In this document: piece by piece, positions 1 to 7,413 of the stretch | Numbering within the stretch: the stretch's first letter is position 1 | How the letters are laid out: each line of letters opens with the position of its first letter | Source of the DNA: Bdellovibrionaceae bacterium UBA2351 | Lineage (GTDB): Bacteria > Bdellovibrionota > Bdellovibrionia > Bdellovibrionales > Bdellovibrionaceae | DNA length: 20,332 nucleotides | Direction: 5' to 3' | NCBI GenBank assembly: GCA_002344565.1 | Contig: DDTZ01000124.1 | Span: 6,526-26,857, forward strand | The notes under the pieces: generated by a model | Told to the model about the DNA's origin: nothing | What the model saw: only the letters and a program-made list of their open reading frames with translations | Database searches by the model: none | Translations under genes and position numbers: made by a program

Positions 1-416
1 TTTTCAATTTGAAGAGTAATAAACGCTTCTATCATTTTTCGGATCAGCGTTTTATCTTTAGTTAAGTATAAATTTTTTGCCAGCTGCTGAGTGATCGTTG
101 AACCACCTCGTTTGTACTTGCCGCCATCCAGATTTTCTTTGGCCGATTTCTCTATAGATTCCCAATCAAAGCCCTTATGAGAGTAAAATAGTGAGTCTTC
201 CGTTAACACTACAGTTTTTTGCATGACTTTTGATATCTGATTCAAAGGGACATAATTTTTACCACCGGGACATAGCTTAACTTCGTACATCTTAGTTGTA
301 AAACACGACATCAGTTCTTTGCGATCAGGAATCATCAAGTACACACGAATTGCAAAACCTAAAACTAGAAAAAGTATCAACGAGAAAGCCAGCAAAATTA
401 TTTTCGTCGATTTCAT
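1..416 (-). CDS. mtgA: Monofunctional biosynthetic peptidoglycan transglycosylase, partial (C-terminus off the left edge)
   Basis: Only the first 138 codons are in the window. The protein starts with a membrane anchor (about residues 5-28). The head of a GT51 glycosyltransferase domain follows, with the catalytic glutamate E73 in TEDSLFYSHKGFD and the substrate-binding motif GGSTITQQLAKNLYL at 104-118. GT51 enzymes polymerise lipid II into glycan strands on the periplasmic face of the inner membrane. The anchor is followed directly by the GT51 domain in the spacing typical of MtgA, so a stand-alone glycosyltransferase is more likely than a second bifunctional PBP. The missing C-terminus leaves a short chance of the latter. 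The ATG overlaps the TGA of the upstream SDR gene as ATGA, so the two are translationally coupled. The gene was read directly from the minus strand and is open to the edge. Confidence 0.85.
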   Translation of the reverse strand, partial: MKSTKIILLAFSLILFLVLGFAIRVYLMIPDRKELMSCFTTKMYEVKLCPGGKNYVPLNQISKVMQKTVVLTEDSLFYSHKGFDWESIEKSAKENLDGGKYKRGGSTITQQLAKNLYLTKDKTLIRKMIEAFITLQIE

Positions 417-1405
417 ATAAGTTTATTCTCTCGCATCCATTCGACACTTTGCTTGATACTGTAGTCTGCTGGCTTGAATTCAAGGCCTAATTCTTTCCGA
501 GCTTTATCGTTTTTAAACCAATGATACAAAGTGGCGGTCCAGGCATTTTCTTGGCTCAAAGAAACCGGTTTACCAAAACCCGTAATTAGATCACCCGCCT
601 TACCAAGCATATGCAAAGCCACATCGGGTAAATAGATGTTCGGTGCAGGAACTCCTGCGAATCCTGCGATCTTTTCAAAAAGTTCTTTAATTAATATATT
701 TTCACCCGACAGAATATATCGCTCCCCATTTCTGCCAACTTTAAATCCGCGATAAATACCTTCGATAACGTCTTCTACGCTTACAACGCTGACCCCACCG
801 GAAGTATAAAATTTAAATTTTCCCTGGGCGACCTTAATCTGTGTTTTACGACTGCCTTTTTTGGCATCGGCTGGGCCGTAAATTGTTGAAGGATTTAATA
901 TAACGCTTTTTATATCACCCTGCTGAGTCGCTTTTAATACTAATTCCTCGGCCTGGCGTTTAGTTTCAAAGTAACCTAAATTTAACGGAGATAAGTTAAA
1001 TTTCGAATTCTCGTCCAATATCTCGGTGGGACGATAACCCGCACCTACGGCAACCACTGACGACATATGAACCAATTTAGAGACCTTAGTTTCCACCATG
1101 CCTTCAATTAAATTTTTAGTTCCGTTTACGTTGATCGCGTCCATCATCGGGCGTTCTGCTTTTTTGTAACCTATGTAACCCGCTAAATGAAATACAACAT
1201 CCGGCTTAGATGTTTGCAAAGCTTCAACGACTGATATTTTATCGGTAATATCTCCATACACAAACTGGATACGCTCGGAAGACTTTACCTCTGTTAAACG
1301 ACTGCTCTTTCTAATAAATGCCGTTACCTCTAACCCCTCAGCTAGAAGTTTTTCAATAAGGTGTGCGCCCAAAAAACCATTTCCACCAGTAACCAGGGCT
1401 CTCAT
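413..1405 (-). CDS. NAD(P)-dependent epimerase/dehydratase (extended SDR, dihydroflavonol-reductase/HpnA-like)
   Basis: A cytoplasmic Rossmann-fold enzyme of 330 residues, full length for the extended SDR family. The nucleotide-binding TGGNGFLG motif is at residues 6-13, an acidic residue follows the second strand region (GDITD, 51-55), and the active site is S115/S116 plus YFETK (Y145, K149). The NPSTIYGP segment at 171-178 and RYILSGEN at 229-236 resemble dihydroflavonol-4-reductase-like SDRs and the hopanoid-associated HpnA group. These act on NDP-sugars or small carbonyl compounds. The substrate cannot be read from sequence. The gene overlaps both neighbours by 4 bases (ATGA), with PAP2 upstream and mtgA downstream, which suggests a role in envelope lipid or sugar metabolism. 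That role is inference from context. Confidence 0.9.
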   Translation of the reverse strand: MRALVTGGNGFLGAHLIEKLLAEGLEVTAFIRKSSRLTEVKSSERIQFVYGDITDKISVVEALQTSKPDVVFHLAGYIGYKKAERPMMDAINVNGTKNLIEGMVETKVSKLVHMSSVVAVGAGYRPTEILDENSKFNLSPLNLGYFETKRQAEELVLKATQQGDIKSVILNPSTIYGPADAKKGSRKTQIKVAQGKFKFYTSGGVSVVSVEDVIEGIYRGFKVGRNGERYILSGENILIKELFEKIAGFAGVPAPNIYLPDVALHMLGKAGDLITGFGKPVSLSQENAWTATLYHWFKNDKARKELGLEFKPADYSIKQSVEWMRENKLI

Positions 1406-1968
1406 GCGGTCACCGTTTTATTGCGGTCAAAAATATATAAATACAATTTTATGTATCCAAATGATATCAATGCGCCCACTAATGCGCCTGCGATAATATC
1501 TGTCGGGTAATGAACACCATTATAAACTCGGCTAAATGCGACCAAAGCCGCAAGTGTAAAAAATAAGCTGCGAACTGCCGGCAAGAAAAATCCCATAAAC
1601 ACAGCAAAACCAAACATATTGGCCGCATGATTAGAGATAAAACTAAATCCAGAAGCCGGGGATCTTTGAATAGTTGCATGAGCGGCATTTTCAAATGGAC
1701 GCATGCGTTCAAATGGTTTTTTAAATCCATGATTTCCAACTATATCAATCGTCCCTAAACTGAGTAGACAAAACAAAAAAATCATCAAACCTTTTTTCGC
1801 GTACTTTCTATACAAAAGAAATGCAAAAAGTGGAATTACGATAATTCGAAAATACTGAGTTTTATGTAAATCGGTAATAAATGGAAAAAAGATATCAAAC
1901 AAGGTATTCGTTAGCCCCGTGTTGATCCAAAAGAAAAGACTCTGATCCATTGAGATTATCCAATTCAT
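1402..1968 (-). CDS. PAP2-family membrane phosphatase
   Basis: An integral membrane acid phosphatase of 188 residues. All three PAP2 signature blocks are present: K83-x6-R90P91, S112-N113-H114 (SNH in place of the usual SGH), and S146R147-x5-H153-x3-D157. Several hydrophobic segments (about 10-30, 40-53, 60-75, 115-145, 158-178) fit a five- to six-helix PAP2 fold with its active site on the periplasmic side. The family removes phosphate from lipids such as undecaprenyl pyrophosphate, phosphatidylglycerol phosphate or lipid A. Which of these applies here is not decidable. The neighbouring lipid exporter and peptidoglycan polymerases make undecaprenyl pyrophosphate recycling or lipid A dephosphorylation the leading ideas. 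The stop overlaps the SDR start (ATGA). A 67-base gap separates it from the HEAT-like gene upstream, so a promoter may lie there. Confidence 0.9.
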   Translation of the reverse strand: MNWIISMDQSLFFWINTGLTNTLFDIFFPFITDLHKTQYFRIIVIPLFAFLLYRKYAKKGLMIFLFCLLSLGTIDIVGNHGFKKPFERMRPFENAAHATIQRSPASGFSFISNHAANMFGFAVFMGFFLPAVRSLFFTLAALVAFSRVYNGVHYPTDIIAGALVGALISFGYIKLYLYIFDRNKTVTA

Positions 1969-2035
1969 AGTCTTAGTACGATAAATGAAAATATTTGCGT
2001 AGTCTAGTGGGCAATTTGCCTAAGGATCGCAAGAC

Positions 2036-2737
2036 CTATGCTGAGCGTTTGTCGCCTTCGATCATTTTTTTGGTGAATATTGCACGCTTGCGGATCATTT
2101 CGTGAGGATGATTTGAAAATACGGTAATTTTTTTAATAAAGAAATCGAAATCAGCCTGAAACATATTCTCTGAGCGCTGTAGGGACTCTCGATAATGCTC
2201 TAGCAATTGACCTACAACGTATATACCGGATGCGACAAAAAAGGGATTTGATGAATTGAAAAATTCTTTGAGTTTATCAAAAATCGCTACACTCAATGAC
2301 TTCTTGCCTTCCGCGATAAGGGCCTCGGCCGCAATACGATTAAATTTCGAATTAATATGCTCTTTAAATAATTCTGAATAAGGATCAAATTCACTAATCG
2401 CAGTTAAGGCATTCGCCTTAATACGCGTATCTGGTAAATCTACGCAATCGTTCATGACTTTTAATAATTCAGAATCCAATTTGTCAGTGGGAATCAAGCC
2501 ATAACTAAGAGAAATAATTGACGATACGATCGTATTAAACGTGTTGTTTTTATTAAATTCTGCAATCGATTTCAGAAGAAGACGCTTAAACGCTGCTACC
2601 ACTTCAGGTGATACAGAGTCAGCGCGCATATTTCTGATTTGATAGAACTTATTGAAGAAAACATCACGGTTATTTTCCGCCACTGCATTTTCCATAATTT
2701 CAAGTAAGCCTATCAACAAAAGGCGATTATCTTTCAT
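2036..2737 (-). CDS. HEAT/armadillo-like helical repeat protein, function unknown
   Basis: A soluble protein of 233 residues that is almost entirely alpha-helical by composition, with no signal peptide or membrane segment. From about residue 100 it shows HEAT-like units with alanine-rich B helices: DTRIKANALTAISEF (103-117), FNRIAAEALIAEGK (132-145), NPFFVASGIYVVGQLL (164-179) and HEMIRKRAIFTKKMI (212-226). Such repeats usually form curved scaffolds for protein binding. No catalytic motif is visible. It lies between the MsbA-like gene (59-base gap) and the PAP2 gene (67-base gap) on the same strand and may share their transcript. The repeat call rests on pattern only. Confidence 0.7.
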   Translation of the reverse strand: MKDNRLLLIGLLEIMENAVAENNRDVFFNKFYQIRNMRADSVSPEVVAAFKRLLLKSIAEFNKNNTFNTIVSSIISLSYGLIPTDKLDSELLKVMNDCVDLPDTRIKANALTAISEFDPYSELFKEHINSKFNRIAAEALIAEGKKSLSVAIFDKLKEFFNSSNPFFVASGIYVVGQLLEHYRESLQRSENMFQADFDFFIKKITVFSNHPHEMIRKRAIFTKKMIEGDKRSA

Positions 2738-2796
2738 ACCGGTAGTATCGGCTTTTTATATTAGAATCTTGACCACTAACTCGACACGGTTTTGTA

Positions 2797-4533
2797 TTAT
2801 AATGAGACGTTTTCGCCTTGATTTTGGATTTGATAAAAACGATAGTAATCGCCTTTTTTAGCTAATAGCTCTTGGTGGGTTCCGGCTTCGACAATTTTAC
2901 CTTTACGTAATACATAAATACGATCACAATTCTGGATTGTTGATAGTCTATGAGCAATAATTAAACTCGTTCTATTTTCCATTAGTGCTTCAATACCCGC
3001 TTGAACCTCACGCTCACTAGATGAATCTAACGCACTGGTAGCTTCGTCTAAAATCAATAAGGGTGCATCTTTTACGAAAGCCCGAGCCATGCTGATTCTT
3101 TGCTTTTCACCACCCGACAATAATGATCCGCGATCGCCGACTCTACTATGATAACCATCAGTCAAACGGCCAATAAAATCATGTGCATTCGCACGTTTTG
3201 ACTTTTCGAACACGATCTCATCAGACGCGCCTGGGTTACCAGAACGAATATTGTTGATAACAGAATCACTAAACAAAAATACATCCTGCGAAACTAAGGC
3301 AATTTGGGACCTTAGTTCTTTCAATGAACAATCCAGAATATTGATACTATCAAATAACACCTCTCCTTGATTCGGCTCATAGAAGCGTTCTAATAAATTG
3401 ACGATCGTCGACTTACCGCTGCCGCTTTCCCCAACCAAGGCTATTGATTGACCTCGTTGAATTTTAAAATCGATATTGTCCAAAATCTTTTCTTGGCCGT
3501 ATTGAAAACTAACATTTTTAAAATGGATGGTTTTCCAATCTTTAGGAAACGGCTTAGGAGCAACGGGATCATTTACAACTTCGTTATTATCTAGAATTTC
3601 ATAAACTCGATCAGCAGCCACGATTGTTTCCTGAATACGTACGTAGCTTTCTTGAAGTTTTTTAATCGGCTGATTAATCATCATCATCGATGTGATATAG
3701 GCTAAAACTGCACCCGTTGTCGTATTGCCCTTAGCGACCTCAACACTGAAGTAAAAAAAGATACCTAGGATAACTGCGGTAGCTAGCAGTTCGGTTACCG
3801 GGCCCATGATTTCAATTCGCGAATGCACTTTTTTGCGAATCGTTAAATACTCGTCTGTCTGCGCCTGCAGTTTCGACTGCATAATTTTTTCTAAATTAAA
3901 GCTCTGAATAATACGAACGCCATCAATGGATTCCTTAATAACTGATGTGATTCTTTCTAAATTTTCCTGACCAAATAGAACATATTTTCTAAGACTACGC
4001 GAAATCTGTTTTAAAAATACCAAAATTACCGGTAGTAAAATCAAGATCACCAAAGTTAGACGCCAGTTTAAGTAAAATAAGTTTCCCAACAACAAAACAG
4101 CCAGTAGCGGTTCACGAAATAAATCTGCGATCATACGCAAACCATCTTGAATAACTTTAATATCATTGATAATTCGGCTTAACAAACCACCAGAACCAGA
4201 AACATATTGTCCATGAAATTTTAAATTTAAATCCATAAACTTCTTTTGTAACTGTAGGCGGAAACTATTTGTTACCATTTCTGCGACAACATTCATTGTG
4301 TAGATATGTAAATACCGGCAACCCGCAACCACAACAGCCATGCACAAAGCAATCAGACCCACTTGAGCTACTTTGTTTTGATCTCCAGACTGAAAACTAT
4401 CGTTGATGTCTTTTAGGATCAAAGCCAACCGTGCATAAACGGCAGAATACAGAATGCCCGAACCGGCAATAATAACCAATTGAGTACGGTATTTTTTTAC
4501 TTCGTTGATGATACGTATAAGGGTCGTGTTCAC
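2797..4533 (-). CDS. msbA: MsbA-like ABC exporter (membrane domain fused to ATPase)
   Basis: A half-transporter of 578 residues, close to the 582 of E. coli MsbA, expected to act as a homodimer. An N-terminal six-helix ABC exporter domain (about 18-310) is followed by a nucleotide-binding domain (about 335-570). The ATPase has Walker A GESGSGKST (368-376), Q-loop Q416, signature LSGGE (472-476), Walker B LLILDE (492-497) and switch H528 in AHRLSTI. The stretch from the signature to the H-loop is especially MsbA-like. MsbA flips lipid A-core or other lipids across the inner membrane. A drug exporter of the same family cannot be excluded. The start is GTG with a weak GGGA upstream. It lies 38 bases downstream of uvrA. 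Confidence 0.88.
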   Translation of the reverse strand: MNTTLIRIINEVKKYRTQLVIIAGSGILYSAVYARLALILKDINDSFQSGDQNKVAQVGLIALCMAVVVAGCRYLHIYTMNVVAEMVTNSFRLQLQKKFMDLNLKFHGQYVSGSGGLLSRIINDIKVIQDGLRMIADLFREPLLAVLLLGNLFYLNWRLTLVILILLPVILVFLKQISRSLRKYVLFGQENLERITSVIKESIDGVRIIQSFNLEKIMQSKLQAQTDEYLTIRKKVHSRIEIMGPVTELLATAVILGIFFYFSVEVAKGNTTTGAVLAYITSMMMINQPIKKLQESYVRIQETIVAADRVYEILDNNEVVNDPVAPKPFPKDWKTIHFKNVSFQYGQEKILDNIDFKIQRGQSIALVGESGSGKSTIVNLLERFYEPNQGEVLFDSINILDCSLKELRSQIALVSQDVFLFSDSVINNIRSGNPGASDEIVFEKSKRANAHDFIGRLTDGYHSRVGDRGSLLSGGEKQRISMARAFVKDAPLLILDEATSALDSSSEREVQAGIEALMENRTSLIIAHRLSTIQNCDRIYVLRKGKIVEAGTHQELLAKKGDYYRFYQIQNQGENVSL

Positions 4534-4571
4534 AATCCCAATCTACTGATTTTGCGGCTTAAAGTCTATAC

Positions 4572-7376
4572 TTAGTCGATGCCGTAGTATTTTTTCAAAT
4601 ACTGGCCAGTCAGACTGCGCGGCTCTGCCATGATGTCTTTGGGAGTGCCTTTAGCAACAATTTCGCCACCTTTAACTCCGGCTTCTGGGCCTAGATCAAT
4701 TACATAGTCGGCAGCACTAATAACTTCTAAATTGTGTTCAATAATAACCACACTCCCGCCGGCTTCTATGAGCTGATTCAGAACTTTGATTAACAATTCG
4801 ATTTCGCGAAAGTGCAGACCGGTGGTCGGCTCATCAAGGATGTACAAAGTCGCTTTGTGACTGACTTCAATTAGTTCCTTCGCCAATTTCAAACGTTGAG
4901 ACTCACCACCGCTCAGGGTGCTCGAAGGTTGACCGATCTGAAGATAATCTAATCCCACCTCTTTTAAAACCGACAAAGCTTTACGGATTGGAGGGTGAGC
5001 AACGAAGAAATCCATTGCTTCCGCTACAGTCATCGTCAGAATTTGATGAATGTTTTTACCCTTATAGGTTACTTCTAGAATTTCATTTCTAAATTTCTTA
5101 CCGTCGCATACATCACATGGGATAATTACATTATCCATGAATTGCATGTCGATTTCTTCGACGCCGGTACCCTTACATGACGGACACCGCCCTCCATCGA
5201 CATTCAAGCTAAATGTTCCTGTCGTGTAACCACGTACCTTTGATTCCGGCAACATCGCCATTACGTTACGAATGATATCATACGCTTTGATATAGGTAAT
5301 TGGTGAACTCCGTGCCGACTTACCAATCGGAGACTGATCTACTAGCAACACATTATGGATATGTTCAGAACCTTTCAATTTTTTGCATGGTTCTGCTTTT
5401 AAAAATTCGATATCTAATTCACGGGCTAACATTGGATACAATGTCTTAGCAATCAAAGTTGATTTTCCTGATCCGCTTACGCCAGTCACAACCACCATAC
5501 GATGAAGCGGAATATCTACAGTTAGGTTTTTTAAATTATGCCCACTCGCACCTTCCATACGGATTTGGTACTTATACAGATCTTTTTCCACGGGGCGGGT
5601 GTTTTCTATTGGTTTACGCACCTGAGGATTTACAAACGGAGCAGTTACAGATTTTGCGTTTTTCAAAAATTCTTTTTGTGCCCCAGAAAAAATCACCTCA
5701 CCACCGCGAAATCCAGATCCAGGACCCATCTCGATAACATTTTCGGCATTTCGAATGACGTCATAATCATGTTCAACCAACACAACCGTATTTCCCAAAT
5801 CACGCAGGTCTTTCAAAATGGAAATCAAACGATCATTATCCCGTGGATGCAGCCCAACTGTCGGTTCATCTAGTACGTATAATGTTTGGGTCAATCCCAT
5901 ACCCAACTGATTAGCTAGGTTTAGACGTTGGTATTCACCACCTGATAACGTTCGAGTTTCTCGATTTAGAGTTAAATAACCAACCCCCACGCGCATTAGA
6001 AAATCTAAACGCGAGCGAATCTGCTGAAATACTTCACCGGCAATATTTTTTTCATTGGTGTTAACTTCAATCGCATCGAAAAATTTTTTTAAGTCTTCAA
6101 TCGTTTGTTGAGTTAGATCATTGATATTTTTCTTTCGGAATAAAATAGTATTTACGTCTTTACGTAACCGAGATCCGTTACATTCCGAACACACTTGCGG
6201 ACTACGATAACGCGAAATAAATACGCGCACGTGCATTTTATATTTTTTAGTTTCTAAATAATCAAACAAACCCTTAACGCCCACAAATTGGGAATTTCCG
6301 TCCCACAAAACATCCCGCTGATCTTTGGTTAAATCTTCCCAAGGCACATCGGTTGGAATTTTAGCCTTCTTACAAAATGCCAACAAATCTCTTTTGTCTT
6401 CAGCCGCACTTGGCATACTGAATGGATGTAGGGCGTTTCCCGCAATCGTTAATTTTGGATTAGGTACCACTTTCGCAGAATCAAGGCTGAGGATATTTCC
6501 AAACCCTTTACACGTAGGGCACGCCCCCAAAGGGCTATTAAAACTAAATAATCGCGAATTAATTGGCGGTGGTTGATAATCACACTCTGGACATTTGAGT
6601 TCTTCAGAAAACCTTAGACTAACATCATCCGTGGTTCTAACTAAACATCCGCGGGCCGTTACATTATTATTGTAGCGCACGTAAGCTTCATAGGCCTGCG
6701 CAACTGAATCAGCGATACGACCTTCATCATTGGCACTAAATGCAAGCCGATCGATAACAATATAGAAATTTTCTTTAGGTGCAGCTTTCTTGGCCAATTT
6801 CGGATCGGCAATTTCAATAATTTCATTTTTGCTTGGAATCCAAATTCTCTGATAACCATTTTTAATAATTTCGCCTAATAGAATTTTTCCATCGAACGCA
6901 CGATCTTTCTGACTGACCTCAGCCAAAACATATCCCCGTTTCCCATTTAGCGTTTTAACAATTTTTTTTGTCGCTTCAGTAATCGAATGTTTTTCACACG
7001 GGATATGATGGTTTGGACAGAATGGAATACCTAGCTTTTCATAAAGCAGACGCAGGTAATCTACAAGCTCGGTGGTCGTTCCTACGTTTGATCGACTGGA
7101 TTTAACAGAATTTTTTTGTTCTAGACATACCGCTGGCGGAATGTTGCTGACGCCTTCAATGTCCGGTTTTGGGGCTTTGTTTAGAAATTGCTTCGTATAG
7201 TTAGACATGCTTTCGATAAAACGACGCTGTCCTTCTGCAAACAATGTTTCAAACGCTAACGAACTTTTACCTGATCCCGATGGTCCACAGATAACTGTCA
7301 TTTGGCCAAGCGGGATTTTGATATCCACATTTTTTAGATTATTCTGTTTGATGCCCCAAATGTGAATTTCTTTCAT
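4572..7376 (-). CDS. uvrA: Excinuclease ABC subunit UvrA
   Basis: A DNA damage sensor of nucleotide excision repair that forms a dimer and loads UvrB. The 934 residues match the usual length of about 940, so the UvrB-binding and insertion domains are not deleted as in UvrA2-type proteins. Two ABC modules are visible. Module I has Walker A GPSGSGKSS (31-39), signature LSGGE (477-481) and Walker B LYVLDE (499-504). Module II has Walker A GVSGSGKST (632-640), LSGGE (821-825) and LYILDE (844-849). Zinc ligands are C262/C265/C286/C289 and C731/C734/C754/C757. A GTG lies directly before the chosen ATG, which aligns with the start of E. coli UvrA. Mild divergence is noted: KSSRSNVGT replaces the common NPRSTVGT near residue 95. 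It sits between mrcA and msbA with gaps of under 40 bases. Confidence 0.95.
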   Translation of the reverse strand: MKEIHIWGIKQNNLKNVDIKIPLGQMTVICGPSGSGKSSLAFETLFAEGQRRFIESMSNYTKQFLNKAPKPDIEGVSNIPPAVCLEQKNSVKSSRSNVGTTTELVDYLRLLYEKLGIPFCPNHHIPCEKHSITEATKKIVKTLNGKRGYVLAEVSQKDRAFDGKILLGEIIKNGYQRIWIPSKNEIIEIADPKLAKKAAPKENFYIVIDRLAFSANDEGRIADSVAQAYEAYVRYNNNVTARGCLVRTTDDVSLRFSEELKCPECDYQPPPINSRLFSFNSPLGACPTCKGFGNILSLDSAKVVPNPKLTIAGNALHPFSMPSAAEDKRDLLAFCKKAKIPTDVPWEDLTKDQRDVLWDGNSQFVGVKGLFDYLETKKYKMHVRVFISRYRSPQVCSECNGSRLRKDVNTILFRKKNINDLTQQTIEDLKKFFDAIEVNTNEKNIAGEVFQQIRSRLDFLMRVGVGYLTLNRETRTLSGGEYQRLNLANQLGMGLTQTLYVLDEPTVGLHPRDNDRLISILKDLRDLGNTVVLVEHDYDVIRNAENVIEMGPGSGFRGGEVIFSGAQKEFLKNAKSVTAPFVNPQVRKPIENTRPVEKDLYKYQIRMEGASGHNLKNLTVDIPLHRMVVVTGVSGSGKSTLIAKTLYPMLARELDIEFLKAEPCKKLKGSEHIHNVLLVDQSPIGKSARSSPITYIKAYDIIRNVMAMLPESKVRGYTTGTFSLNVDGGRCPSCKGTGVEEIDMQFMDNVIIPCDVCDGKKFRNEILEVTYKGKNIHQILTMTVAEAMDFFVAHPPIRKALSVLKEVGLDYLQIGQPSSTLSGGESQRLKLAKELIEVSHKATLYILDEPTTGLHFREIELLIKVLNQLIEAGGSVVIIEHNLEVISAADYVIDLGPEAGVKGGEIVAKGTPKDIMAEPRSLTGQYLKKYYGID

Positions 7377-7413
7377 CACCTAGGTTTATGATATTTCCCG
7401 AAAATCGTCCAGT

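Noticed and set aside
5459..5873. Two overlapping plus-strand frames inside uvrA
   Set aside because: They are antisense to strongly conserved UvrA motifs, and their composition is not protein-like.
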